Source of the DNA: Prorocentrum cordatum
Lineage: Eukaryota; Sar; Dinophyceae; Prorocentrales; Prorocentraceae
DNA length: 35,000 nucleotides
Assembly (NCBI GenBank): GCA_963575745.1
Contig: CAUYUJ010015736.1
Span: 137,861-172,860 of the forward strand
Reading direction: 5' to 3'
The position numbers were made by a program, and so were the translations under genes. The notes under the pieces are model-generated. The model saw only the letters and a program-made list of their open reading frames with translations, did not search any database and was not told the DNA's origin. Shown here in pieces: positions 9,123 to 20,002 of this stretch; positions within the stretch are counted from its first letter, which is position 1; the number at the start of each line of letters is the position of its first letter.

Positions 9123-10258
9123 GGTTTTTTGACCAGGAGGGTCTCCAACCTCTCGAGGTCCTCAGGCTTACATTGCTCCGCAGAACGCTTGCGAAGCTCA
9201 GAAAGCTCCTGCCGATCAGCTTCACCAAGAAGATCATCATCATCGTCGACAGGAACAGCCTTATGTTCACCACCATCCTCGCCACTCGCACCGCCCATAG
9301 CAGCATCTGCACCCGCGTCAGCGCCAGCCTCACCAGGAGCAGACGACGTAGACGCCGAGGAGCCAGGCGAGACCGAACTGAGGACGTTGTGAGCGGCAAG
9401 CTGGGCGGTGCGCAGGTTGCACCACTCGCTGAAGGGGACCTTGGTGCTGTCGGCGAGCTTCCGAAGGTCATCATCTCCCAGGGTATGTAGTTTACCAAGT
9501 ACTTCACGGGCATCTTCGGGTGCAGGGCCTGCTCCAGAAACGCCATGAGCGCCTCCAGGTTCTCCACCAGGTGGGCCGTCTGCACCAGCGGGAGGGGGCC
9601 GCGCAGCAGCTTGAGCAGCCGCCGCAGCCTCCATCTTCTGCTTCTTGAACGCAGCCTCGTCGAACCTGTCCTTCTTTTCCTTGGCGACGGTGTGGGCTGA
9701 CTGGGCGTCCTCGAGGTGCGATGAGGCTTCGGCAAAGGCAGCCTCGGCCTGCTTGACCTTCTCACGGGCCTTGAGCAAGGCCTCCTGACGCTCAGAGCGA
9801 CTCTGCCAGGCCAAGCGCTCAGCCTTGGCAGCCTCCTCCACGCCCTTCGCCAAGGCAGTCCGCTCTCCAGCCACCGCTGCGTCCAGCTGCGCATCGGACG
9901 GGACGTTCGGCGGTGGTGGAGGCGGCAGGTGGTTCGCAAGCACATCTCGTAGGCCAGGAAATTGAGCGACAGCAGCACTTGCTTGCCCTGACAGATCGAG
10001 AGGACATTGTGAGTCGACCGCCGCACTCGACTCACCCGTAGTCTTATTGCGCATGACATATGAGCCGCTGCACCGGCTGCACGCAGTGTGACCATGAAAG
10101 AGGTACTCCCAGTGCCCGCACTTGCTGCAGACGGCGTAGGGTGAAGCCTCACCATCACGGCGACGCTTGTGGACACGGCGACCAGCATCACGGCGCTGCT
10201 GATCACCTTTCGCACGCCAGGGAGGGGTACGCTCCGCAGAAGTCCACGTCCACGGCAT
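9107..10258 (-). CDS. LINE ORF1, gag-like nucleic-acid-binding protein
   Basis: The protein has 383 codons from the first ATG at 10258. The frame is open back to a TAG near 10398, so a non-ATG start up to 42 codons earlier is possible. Near the N terminus is a basic patch, then a C-x2-C-x12-C-x2-C motif (Cys44, 47, 60, 63) expected to bind zinc. A long Ala/Glu/Lys helix around residues 130-210 is very likely a coiled coil, with a Pro run just before it. The C-terminal third is Gly/Ala/Ser-rich and acidic (five Asp in a row). In LINEs such a protein coats the RNA in the RNP. The stop overlaps the start of ORF2 by 16 bases. Confidence 0.75.
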   Translation of the reverse strand: MPWTWTSAERTPPWRAKGDQQRRDAGRRVHKRRRDGEASPYAVCSKCGHWEYLFHGHTACSRCSGSYVMRNKTTGESSAAVDSQCPLDLSGQASAAVAQFPGLRDVLANHLPPPPPPNVPSDAQLDAAVAGERTALAKGVEEAAKAERLAWQSRSERQEALLKAREKVKQAEAAFAEASSHLEDAQSAHTVAKEKKDRFDEAAFKKQKMEAAAAAQAAARPPPAGADGPPGGEPGGAHGVSGAGPAPEDAREVLGKLHTLGDDDLRKLADSTKVPFSEWCNLRTAQLAAHNVLSSVSPGSSASTSSAPGEAGADAGADAAMGGASGEDGGEHKAVPVDDDDDLLGEADRQELSELRKRSAEQCKPEDLERLETLLVKKPCAGA

Positions 10259-10453
10259 GGCATGCACGCTCCGACAGGAGCTCACAGCGCGGAAGGGGTA
10301 CCGAGCACCAGGTGCCGTTGGGCCGCCAGAAGCCCCTGCGGTACTGGCGGAAAGAAAGACTGTCGAGCGCAAGCGCTCTGGCACTGCCGCGGACTAGCGG
10401 TATCCACTTGTTCCACTGTGGAACACAAAGCCTTGAGCCAAAATGGCTACGGC

Positions 10454-11272
10454 GAGGAGGACGAGGAGGAGGAGGAGGACGAGGAGGACGAGGAGGACGA
10501 GGAGGACCAGGAGGACGAGGGGGACGAGGAGGACGAGGAGGACTAGGAGGACAAGGAGGAGGAGGAGGAGGAGGATGAGGAGGAGGAGGAGGAGGACGAT
10601 GAGGACGAGGAGGACGAGGAGGACGAGGAGGTGGGGAAGGCGGGGGGGAGGAGGGAGGGACCGGGGCGGCGAGGGACGGGAAGGGAGGGACGGGAGGGAG
10701 GGGGAGGGCGGGAGGGAGCGGGATGCGAGGAGGGAGGGAGGGAGGCAGAGGGAGGGAGGGAGGGAGGGAGGGAGGGAGGGAGGGAGGGGGGGAGGAGGGA
10801 TGAGGCGAAGGGAGGGAATGGGAGGGGAGGCAGGAGGCGACTTTTGGTGAGTGAGGGGCAAGGTGAGGCTCGAGGCAGGGAGGGGGGGGAGGGGAGAGGA
10901 GGGAGGAGGAGGCGGAGGAGGAGGAGGGGGAGGAGGAGAGGGAGGGAGGGAGGGCGTTCGGACGGGCACGGGATGGCGGCATCGGACTCCCGCCCGCGGA
11001 GGGTCCGGTGGCCCACGGGAGGCGCGGGAGCGGACGGGAGGGGGGGGGTGGACGGGAGGGAGGGAGGGGGGAGGGGGGGGGAGGAGTGAGGTAGGGCGAG
11101 GGAGGGCGGGGGGGGGAGGGAGGGAGGGAGGGAGGGAGGGAGGAGTGGGGAGGAGGAGGAGGAGGAGGAGGACGAGAAGGAGGAGGAGGAGGAGGAGATG
11201 GAGGAGGAGATGGAGGGAGGAGGAGGAGGAGGAGGAGGAGGAGGAGGAGGAGGAGGAGGAGGAGAAGCCTGT
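10454..11272. repeat. Long GGA/GGGA/GAGGAC purine tract
   Basis: About 820 bases are almost all purine on the plus strand: (GAGGAC)n next to the LINE, then (GGGA)n, then (GGA)n. It separates the LINE 5' end from the last TCF25 exon. Long frames through it are Pro/Ser or Gly/Arg/Glu runs and are not genes. Confidence 0.9.
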
Positions 11273-11384
11273 GTGATCACTAGCCACAACCCGAAAGAAG
11301 CACTTTTTTCTGCGCTCCGCGGCGCGAACCGCTGCTCGGGCGGGCAGACCCGCACACGGCGCTCGCGCGGGGCACGCCGCCGCC

Positions 11385-11518
11385 TCACCACCGCACGCTG
11401 CGCGCCGCCTCCCGGGCCTCCCTCGCCAGCGCGGCCGCCAGGCGGCCCACGTCGCAGACGGCGCCCAGCGCGAAGAGCCCGATGCTCTCCGAGCACACGA
11501 GCGCGCTCTTCGCAAGGC
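11385..11518 (-). CDS. TCF25: TCF25 terminal exon k
   Basis: The acceptor ACGAG|GCCTTG shares AGGC with the previous donor and is in phase. It encodes 43 residues: Leu-Ala-Lys-Ser-Ala-Leu-Val-Cys-Ser-Glu-Ser-Ile-Gly-Leu-Phe-Ala-Leu, then an Ala/Arg helix ending Ser-Val-Arg-Trp, and TGA at 11385. I see no family match for this tail. A GTGAGG lies across the stop, so a further exon is conceivable, though only purine repeats and the LINE lie beyond. Confidence 0.65.
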
Positions 11519-14447
11519 CTCGTTCCGTGGCAACTCTCGGGAGCCTCCCGTGCCGTCGTTGTTGGCTCTCGCCTGCGCCTGCGAGCCGACGCTGAAACGA
11601 CGCCAAAAGGACGCTGCATCGACGCGAATGGCCGCTAGTCGACGCTACATCGGCACCAGCCCATCTTTCACCAAACGCTGGACGACGCTCGTGCACGCTA
11701 AAGACGGAATAGCGAGGGTACACAAGGCTCCCATGACTTGCTGCCGAAGCCTTGCCAGCCGAGCTTCTCGACGCGGACACCGCTGCGGTCTATCTCGCCC
11801 CAGGGCAGGAGCGACTGGAAGAAGACGATAAGCGGCGGGGAGTGCAGGGAGATCGTCGGCGGCGGCCTTAGAGGCCTCCTAGATAGGGTCGGAGTAGATG
11901 GGGTCGGAGGATCGCGCCGCATCGCCGATGCATTGGCGATGCATGGGCGATGCATGGGCGATGCACTGGCGACGTCGGCGCCGTCGGCGTGGAGAAAATC
12001 GGGATCCACATCGAGCCGCATCGCCGATGCATCGGCGATGCAGCGCGATCCTTCGACCCCATCTACCCCGACCCCATCTAGAAGGCATACAGTAGGAGCT
12101 CGAACAAAGTATCCTGGCAAAGCAACCTAACAGCGATGTGTATAAGCATATCTGGAAGCATTCCCCTTAAGATTCAGGTGATAATCCAGTTGTAGAATTC
12201 TGCTGCTCTCGCAGTCGCAGTCGCATTCGCAATGACAGTCGCAGTGGCAACGGCCTTAGGATACAATGGAATCCTAAGGATTCCTAAGGCATCCTTAGGC
12301 ATCCTTAGGCATCCTTAGGAATCCAAAGGAATCCTTAGGACACCTTAGGAATCCTTAGGAATCCTGATTCCTAAGGGTTCCTATGGATTCCTAAGGATTC
12401 CTAAGGGTTCCTAAGGATTCCTACGGAATCCTAAGGATTCCGAAGGATTCGCCTGCATCAGCCTCAGCCTCAGCCTGCCTCAGCCTCAGCCTGCCTCAGC
12501 CTTAGCCTCAGCCTGTCTCAGCCTCAGCCTGCCTCAGCATCAGCCTCAGCCTCAGCCTCAGCCTGCCTCGGCTTGCCTCGGCCTCAGCCTCAGCATGCCT
12601 CGGCCTCAGCCTCAGCCTCAGCCTGCCTCAGCCTCAGCCTCAGCCTGCCTCAGCCTCAGCCTGCATCATCCTCAGCCTCAGCCTGCCTCAGCCGCAGCTT
12701 GCCTCAGCCTCAGCCTCAGCCTCAGCCTCAGACTCAGCCTCAGCCTGCCTCAGCTTCAGCCTCAGCCTCAGCCTGCCTCGGCTTGCTCAGCCTGCCTCGG
12801 CCTCAGCCTCAGCCTCAGCCTGCCTCAGCCTCGGCGTCAGCCTCTCAGCCTCAGCCTGCATCAGCCTCAGCCTTAGCCTCAGCCTGCCTCAGCCTCAGCC
12901 TCAGCCTGCCTCAGCCTCAGCCTCAGCGTCAGCCTCAGCGTCAGCCTCTCAGCCTCAGCCTGCATCAGCCGCAGCTTGCCTCAGCCTCAGCCTCAGCCTC
13001 AGCCTCAGCCTCAGCCTGCCTCAGCTTCAGCCTCAGCCTCAGCCTGCCTCGGATTGCCTTAGCCTCAGCCTCAGCCTGCCTCGGCCTCAGCCTCAGCCTC
13101 AGCCTGCCTCAGCCTCAGCGTCAGCCTCTCAGCCTCAGCATGCATCAGCCTCAGCCTTAGCCTCAGCCTGCCTCAGCCTCAGTCTCAGCCTGCCTCAGCC
13201 TCAGCCTGCCTCAGCCTCCTGAGCCTGCCTCGGCCTCAGCCTCAGCCTGCCTCAGCCTCAGCCTGCCTCAGCCTCAGCCTCAGCCTGCCTCAGCCTCAGC
13301 CTGCCTCAGCATCAGCCTCAGCCTCAGCCTCAGCCTGCCTCGGCTTGCCTCGGCCTCAGCCTCAGACTGCCTCGGCCTCAGCCTCAGCCTCAGCCTGCCT
13401 CAGCCTCAGCCTCAGCCTGCCTCAGCCTCAGCCTGCATCAGCCTCAGCCTCAGCCTCAGCCTCAGCCTCAGCCTGCCTCAGCCTCAGCCACAGCCTCAGC
13501 CTCAGCCTGCCTCAGCTTAGGCCTCAGCCTCAGCCTCAGCCTGCCTCAGCCTCAGCCTCAGTCTGCCTTCAGCCTCGGCCTCAGCCTCAGCCTGCCTCAG
13601 CCTCAGCGTCAGCCTCTCAGCCTCATCCTGCATCAGGGGGGGGGGGGGGGACCCTTTAAAAACAAAAGCCTCAGCCTCAGCCTGCCTCAGCCTCAGTCTC
13701 AGCCTGCCTCAGCCTCAGCCTGCCTCAGCCTCAACTTCAGCCTGCCTTGGCCTCAGCCTGCGTCAGCCTCAGCCTCAGCCTGCCTCAGCCTCAGCCTGCC
13801 TCAGCCTCAGCCTCAGCCTGCCTCGTCGTGCCTCAGCCTCAGCCTCAGCCTGCCTCAGCCTCAGCCTGCCTCGGCCTCAGCCTGCCTCAGCTCGGGCATT
13901 CAAAATATGGCACAGGACTGGTGATCTGGGAACACGAAGATCACGAAGTTTTGGGGGGGGGGGGGGGGGAGGGGGGCCCACAGATGGCTCCGGGCAATCA
14001 AAATATGGTACAGGAATGGTGTTCTGGGAAGACGAAGAGCACGAAGTGGCCTACGGTTGGCTCTGGGCATTCAAAATGTGGCCTGGGAATGGTGTTCTGG
14101 GAAGACGAAGAACACGAAGTGTCCTACAGTTGGCTCCGGGCATTCAACATGTGGCTTGGGAATGGTGTTCTGGGAAACGAAGAACACGAAGTGGTCTACA
14201 GTTGGCTCCGGGCATTCAAAATGTGGTCTGGGAATGGTGTTCTGGGAACACGAAGAACACGAAGTGGCCTACAGTTGGCTCCGGGCATTCAAAATGTGGC
14301 CTTGGAATGGTGTTCTGGGAACACGAAGAACACGAAGTGGCCTACAGTTGGCTCCGGGCATTCAAAATGTGGCCTGGGAATGGTGTTCTGGGAATGGATT
14401 CCCTAAGGATTCCTAAGAATTCCTAAAAAATTTCCTGTGTAAAAAAT

Positions 14448-14484
<37 letters not shown>

Positions 14485-15569
14485 GGGGCTGACCCTTTTT
14501 GTCGGGATCTGTCCGGATCCCGCCCAAAGCCCCCTGGGGCGTCAAGATGCTCTCTTTTGAGCCCACTAGAAACCTATCAGCAAAAGCTGTTAAGTAAAAA
14601 ACCTTCCACAAGAAACCCAACCAGGAGAACCCAGGACGTCCATTGATTTCTGGTGTGGGAACGTCACGCTTTCCATAGCAAAACCATCGAAACCCAAGAA
14701 ACCCAGGGCACCCTTGAGGCAAGCAGGGTGTTTCTTGGCATGGGGTTTCACTGCGTCGGCCTAAAGGCCGCCGCGACGCCGCCCGCGGGGCCGAAGCCAG
14801 CGCCGCCCGCGTCGCGGTCCATCCCAGCGGGCTGCAGCCGCACCACCGCGGCCGCGTCCAGCCGCGGCGGCACCGGCGGCTGCTCGACGGACCTGGGAAA
14901 ACCAAGAGGTAACGACACGGCAGGTTTGTGCGGCGATGACGTCGACGTTGGTTTCTGACACCGCGTCGATCGTTCAACCTTGAATCGATCGCGGCCCCGA
15001 TCGCTCAATATTGAACTCCGTCGGGTCAAATGGCGTTACCGTGTCCATCGGTGCTTCCGCGTCGCAGAATTCAAACTTGAACGCCTTCGCCAGCGTCGCA
15101 AGCGCACCAACGCCGCATGAAGCTAGCGTACCGCTCATCGAAGAAGCTCCTGAGGTGCGCTCTGACCAGACGGTCGAGGCGGATCCAACCGTGGCGACGA
15201 GGGCCTCCCAGGAGGCCCGCAGAGGCGAAACCGAGGGAAGGACGGCTGTATCGGTACCGTTTCCTCTTTTCGGAGGTCCGCGCAGATCTACTGGACCTGC
15301 GCTGGACCCCCCTCCCTGGCGCGCTGGAGGAGCCGCCAGGGGACCGAGCGCAGGGCCGAGAAATCCGCGCGGAGCTCCGAAGCGACCCGTCTATGCTCTT
15401 TGTTCGTCTTCGAGGGATACCGCCACCGCTACTCCTTGAACCTCTCCAGGGGTGCGTTCTGACCAGAGTCTCGAGGCGAATCCAGCCGGGGCGCCGAGGG
15501 CCTCCCAGGAGGCCCAAGAGGGCGACAGCCAGGAAAGGGTGGCGGTATCGGGGCCGCTTCCCCCTCTGA

Positions 15570-15642
<73 letters not shown>

Positions 15643-16316
15643 AGACCCCTCCTCGGGGGACAGGTCCCTGTAGTCCGCCGCGAGCGCGGCCTCCAGCCCG
15701 AGGGGTGCGGAGCACCAGCGGCGGCGGGCAGCGGCGAGCTCGGCGGCGAAGAGCGCCGAGTCGTGCATCCGCACGAGGCGCGCGGCGCAGGTGTGCAGCC
15801 ACCGCGCGGCCAGGTCGGCGCGCCACATCGAGCCGCACCTGCAGCCAGAGATGCGTATCAAAGTCGCCCAGGGAGACCGACAAGTGTACGCAAATTCCTG
15901 GCTCCCCAAAATTACTGCACATAGATATACATATATATATATATATATATATGTGTGTGTATTCTGGATGTTCGTCATTCCATGAGTTTCCCATATATGA
16001 TCCAGGGTTGCCCACCCACCCCCAATGCATATGGGATCGAGCCCCCCCTCCCCACCTGGATGGGTACGCCCGTGAGCCTCGCGAAGGCCTCGCCGATCGG
16101 ATAGCCCCCCCCCCTGTGCTCGTGGCCATGTGGGCGCGGCGTGGTGAAGGGTACTGGCGCACCCCCTCCCCCTCTGGGTGTGGAGTGAGTCGTCGTCGTC
16201 GTCGTCGTCGGTCGTCGGCGTCGTCGTCGTCGGCGTCGTCGTCGGCGTCGGCGTCGGCGTCGGCGCCAGCATCGGCGTCGTCGTCGTCGTCGTCGCTTTC
16301 GTCGTCTTCCGTCGGA

Positions 16317-16349
<33 letters not shown>

Positions 16350-16444
16350 TGCCGTCGGCGTCGGCGTCGGCGTCGGCTTCGGCGGCGTCGGCCACGACTT
16401 CGGCATCGGCGGCGTCGGCGTCGGCTGGCGTCGTCATCGTCGGC

Positions 16445-16481
<37 letters not shown>

Positions 16482-19376
16482 GCATCGGCGTGGGCGTCAG
16501 CGTCGGCGTCGTCGTCGGCGGCGTCGTCGCCGTCAGCGTTGGCGTCGTCGTCGACGTTGGCATCGGCGTCGGCGTCAGCGTCGGCGTCGTCGTCGGCGTC
16601 GTCGTCGGCGTCAGCGTCGGCGTCAGCGTCGGCGTCAGCGTCGGCGTTGGCGTCGGCGTCAGCGTCGGCGACGGCGTCGGCCTTTGCGTCGTCGTCATCG
16701 GCGTCGGTTGGAGTTGTCGGCGTCGGCGCGGTCGTCGTCGTCGTCGTCGTCGGCGTTGTCGTCGGCGTCGGCATCGGCGTCGGCGTCGTCGTCGGCGTCG
16801 GCATCGGCGTTGGCGTCGGCGTCGGCGTCGGCGCTGGCGTCGGCGTCGGCCTCGGCGTCGTTGGTCGTCGGCGTCGGCATCGGCGTCGTCGGCGTCGGCT
16901 GGCGTCGGCGTCGGCTGGCGCCGTCGCCGTCGGCGTTGTCGACGTTTGCGTCGGCATCGGCGTCGGCGTCGGCGTCGTCATCGTCGTTGTTCGTTGTCGT
17001 CGTCGTCGTCGTCGTCGGTAGCCGGTCGTCGTCGTCCCTCATCAGTCGTGGGTCGTCCGTTGTCCCTCTTCCGTCGTCGGTAGTCGGTCGTCGGTCGTCA
17101 GTCGTCGTCGTCGTCGTCGTCGTCGGTCATCGATCGCAGTCGTCGGTCGTCGGTCGTCGGTCGTCGGTCGTCCGTCCCTCGTTGTCGGCCGTCGGTCGTC
17201 GGTCGTCGGGCGTCGGTCGTCGGTCGTTGGTCTTCCGTCGTCGTCGTCGGCAGTCGGCGGCGTCGGCCTCGTCGTCGCCGTCGCCGTCGCCGTCGCCATC
17301 GCCATCGTCGTCGCCTTCGCCGTCGCCGTCGTCGTCGTCGGTCGTCGTCGTCGGTCGTCGGTCATCGGCTGGCGTCGTCGTCGTCGTCATCGTCATCGTC
17401 GTTGTCGCCCTGGTCGTGGTCGTGGTCATGGTCGTCGTCGTCGTCGTCTTTCGTGGGTCGTCGGTCGTCGGTCGTCGGTCGCCTGATCCCATGAGCAGTA
17501 GATCATGGCGTTGGCGGGTCTCCTTGGACCAAAAGGCCTGGGCCCAACTCTGGGATGTGGGATGGGTGGGGGAGCGCATCCTCGATAGGGGCGCGTCCGA
17601 ATAGCTCCTCCCCGAAGGTGTGTCCCCGACTCCCCCCCCTCTCCTGAGCGACCCGATTTCTTGGAGGCAGCTCGGGGATAGTGGGGCGAACAATCGCAGG
17701 CGAACAACCCTCCTGAAGCGAAAGTTGGCTCTCGACTGGGCCGCTGCAGCACCCGGGGTGTCCGATGCAACACCGGGCGGCGACAGGGGGGACGCGCCGC
17801 TGCGGGAAGATGGCCGCCATGCCCAGGCAGCCCCAGGAAGACCCCGAGGCGGCCCCGCAGCGTTTCCTGAGGCCCAGGGCCGCTTTCGTCAGGCTACTTT
17901 AGTCGTGGAAACAATTGGTTTTCAAAATGTTGGGTCTTGAGAAGCTCTGCGTGGCGACGCCCCCGTCGCCACGCGTGCCCTCTGCGTGCCTGCGGGGGCG
18001 CCGCCACGCAGAAGGACTGGAGACCGAGCATTTGGGGCGTCGCTACGCACGCCCTCTGCGTGGCTGCGACCATGTGTGAGAACCCTAAAACCAATTAAAT
18101 TCACGAATAAAGTACTCTTCGGGGCTGCAGCAGAAGAGCAACAAGCGGCACAAGCATCACACTGCAGAGGTCCGCGCGGCCTCCTCGGATCGGCGCTGGG
18201 CCCCCCTCCCGGGCGCGCCCGGGGGCGCGTCCGGGGGCGGCGCTGGAGGCGCCGCCAGGGAGGAGCCCAGCACAGATCCGAGAAGGCCGCGCGGGCCTTC
18301 GAAAGTTAAATGTTTCTGCAGCTTCTTCTGCTGGTAGCAGGCCGTGCGGCGCCCTCGGAGTCCTGAGAGACCGCTCCCAAGCACGGTGCGTCACCGCAGC
18401 GGTTCTGGGGGGCCCAGGAGGCCCCCCGGCCGCCCCGAGGCACCCTCCGAGGGCGGCCCAGGTCCCGAAACCGCGCGGAGACCCAGGCAATCGCCACGGT
18501 CTCACCGCGCGGTGTGGTCACCACTCCGCCGTGGAGGGGCCCTGCGGCAGGAGGAGGAGGAGGAGGAGAGAGGGAGGAGGAGGGAGGAGGGAGGTGGGAG
18601 GAGACGGAGGAGGGAGGGAGGAGGAGGAGGGAGGAGCAGGGAGAAGGGAGGGAGCAGGGAGCAGAGAGCAGGGAGCGGAGCAGGGAGGCAGGAGGAGGAG
18701 GATGAGGAGGAGGAGGAGGAGGAGGAGGAGTGAGGAGGAGGAGGAGGAGGGGATGAGGAAGGGGAGGGAGGAGGGAGAAGGAGGAGGGGGAGGAGGAGAG
18801 GAGGAGGAGGAGGAGGAGGAGGAGGAGGGGGAGGAGGGAGGAGGAGAGGAACGGGAGGACGAGGAAGAGGAGGGAGGAGGGAGAGGGAGGAGGGAGAGCG
18901 AGGAAGAGGAGGGGCACGCACCGCTTGGCGTACGCCGCGCAGAGGCAGCCGTGCGCAGCGCCGTGGCGCTGGTGCTGGAAGTCCGCGGCGTCCGAGAAGG
19001 GCGGGCGCGCGAGGAGGTCCGACCACGCCTCGCGCGAGGCGGAGCCGCCTGGGGAGGGGCCGTGGATCTTGGCGCCCATCTCCTCCAGCAGCGGCCTTGG
19101 AGCAGCGCCTCCTCCCTATCTTCCTTCTGCTCCGTCTTCTTCTTCCTCCTCCTCTCCTCCTCCTCTCCTACTCCTCTCCTCCTTTTCCTCGTCCCCTCCT
19201 CCCTGCCCCCCTCCTCTCCCCCTCCCTCCTCCCTCTTCCTCATCCCCGCCTCCCTTCCTCCTCCCCCTCCTTTCCTCCTCCTCCCCCCTCCTATTCCTCC
19301 TCCTTCCTATCTCCTCTCAGCATCCTCATCAGCCATCATCATCCATCATCCTCATCATCATCATCATCATCTCATC

Positions 19377-19412
<36 letters not shown>

Positions 19413-19419
19413 CCATCAC

Positions 19420-19463
<44 letters not shown>

Positions 19464-19788
19464 GCATCCTCATCAGCATCATCATCATCCTCATCAGCAT
19501 CATCATCAGCATCATCATCGTCATCATCAGCATCATCATCATCAGCTGCAGCAGCATTATCATCAGCAGCATCATCATCAGCAGCATCATAATCACCCTC
19601 ATCAGCCTCAAAATCATCATTGTCAGCAGAATCATCAGCATCATCATCATACTCATCATCAGCATGATCAGCATCAGCATCAGCATCATTATCAGCAGCA
19701 GCAGCAGCAACATCAGCATCATAAGAATCATCAGCAGCAGCAGCATCAGCAACATAATCATCATTCTCAGCATCATCATCGGCATCGA

Positions 19789-19839
<51 letters not shown>

Positions 19840-19884
19840 CATCGTCATCATCATAATCATCATCAGCATCATGAGCAGCATCAG

Positions 19885-19917
<33 letters not shown>

Positions 19918-19918
19918 G

Positions 19919-20002
<84 letters not shown>

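Larger units (their letters stand above)
4257..10453 (-). mobile_element. Non-LTR retrotransposon (LINE) with EN, RT and RNase H
   Basis: This is a nearly complete 6.2-kb LINE on the minus strand. In order it has a 5' leader (about 10453-10259), ORF1, ORF2 (endonuclease, RT, CCHC motif, RNase H, C-terminal Cys motifs) and a 64-base 3' tail. RNase H downstream of an APE-type endonuclease and RT is the arrangement of the I-like LINE superfamily. The 3' tail ends with two copies of CTGGAATC and has no poly(A). Both boundaries fall where unique sequence meets (GAGGAC)n/(GGA)n, so the target-site duplication cannot be separated from the microsatellite. Boundaries are therefore accurate to perhaps 15 bases. 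ORF2 carries one frameshift, so this copy is probably not autonomous, although no other stop interrupts it. Confidence 0.88.

Noticed and set aside
9010-10263. 417-codon minus-strand frame overlapping LINE ORF1
   Set aside because: It is a basic, low-complexity shadow frame. ORF1 in the neighbouring frame has the zinc motif and coiled coil and ends exactly at the ORF2 start.
10394-11619. Minus-strand Pro/Ser/Leu frames of more than 350 codons
   Set aside because: They are products of the GGA/GGGA purine tract.
12256-12450. Telomere-like repeat
   Set aside because: CCTTAGGAAT words are degenerate and occur in both orientations. They are not a TTTAGGG-type tract.
12573-13659. Ser/Ala/Gln/Pro-rich proteins resembling silk or mucin
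   Set aside because: They are encoded entirely by the CAGCCT hexamer array.
14748-14760. TGA just after exon i as the end of the TCF25 gene
   Set aside because: The preceding GC donor joins in phase to exon j, which carries the family's Phe-Phe-Gln-Ser-Leu-Leu-Pro-Trp motif.
15071-16981. 636-codon minus-strand open frame of Thr/Asp/Pro runs
   Set aside because: Most of it translates the GTC/GGC arrays. Only the short TCF25 exon h inside the interval is real, and it is in a different frame.
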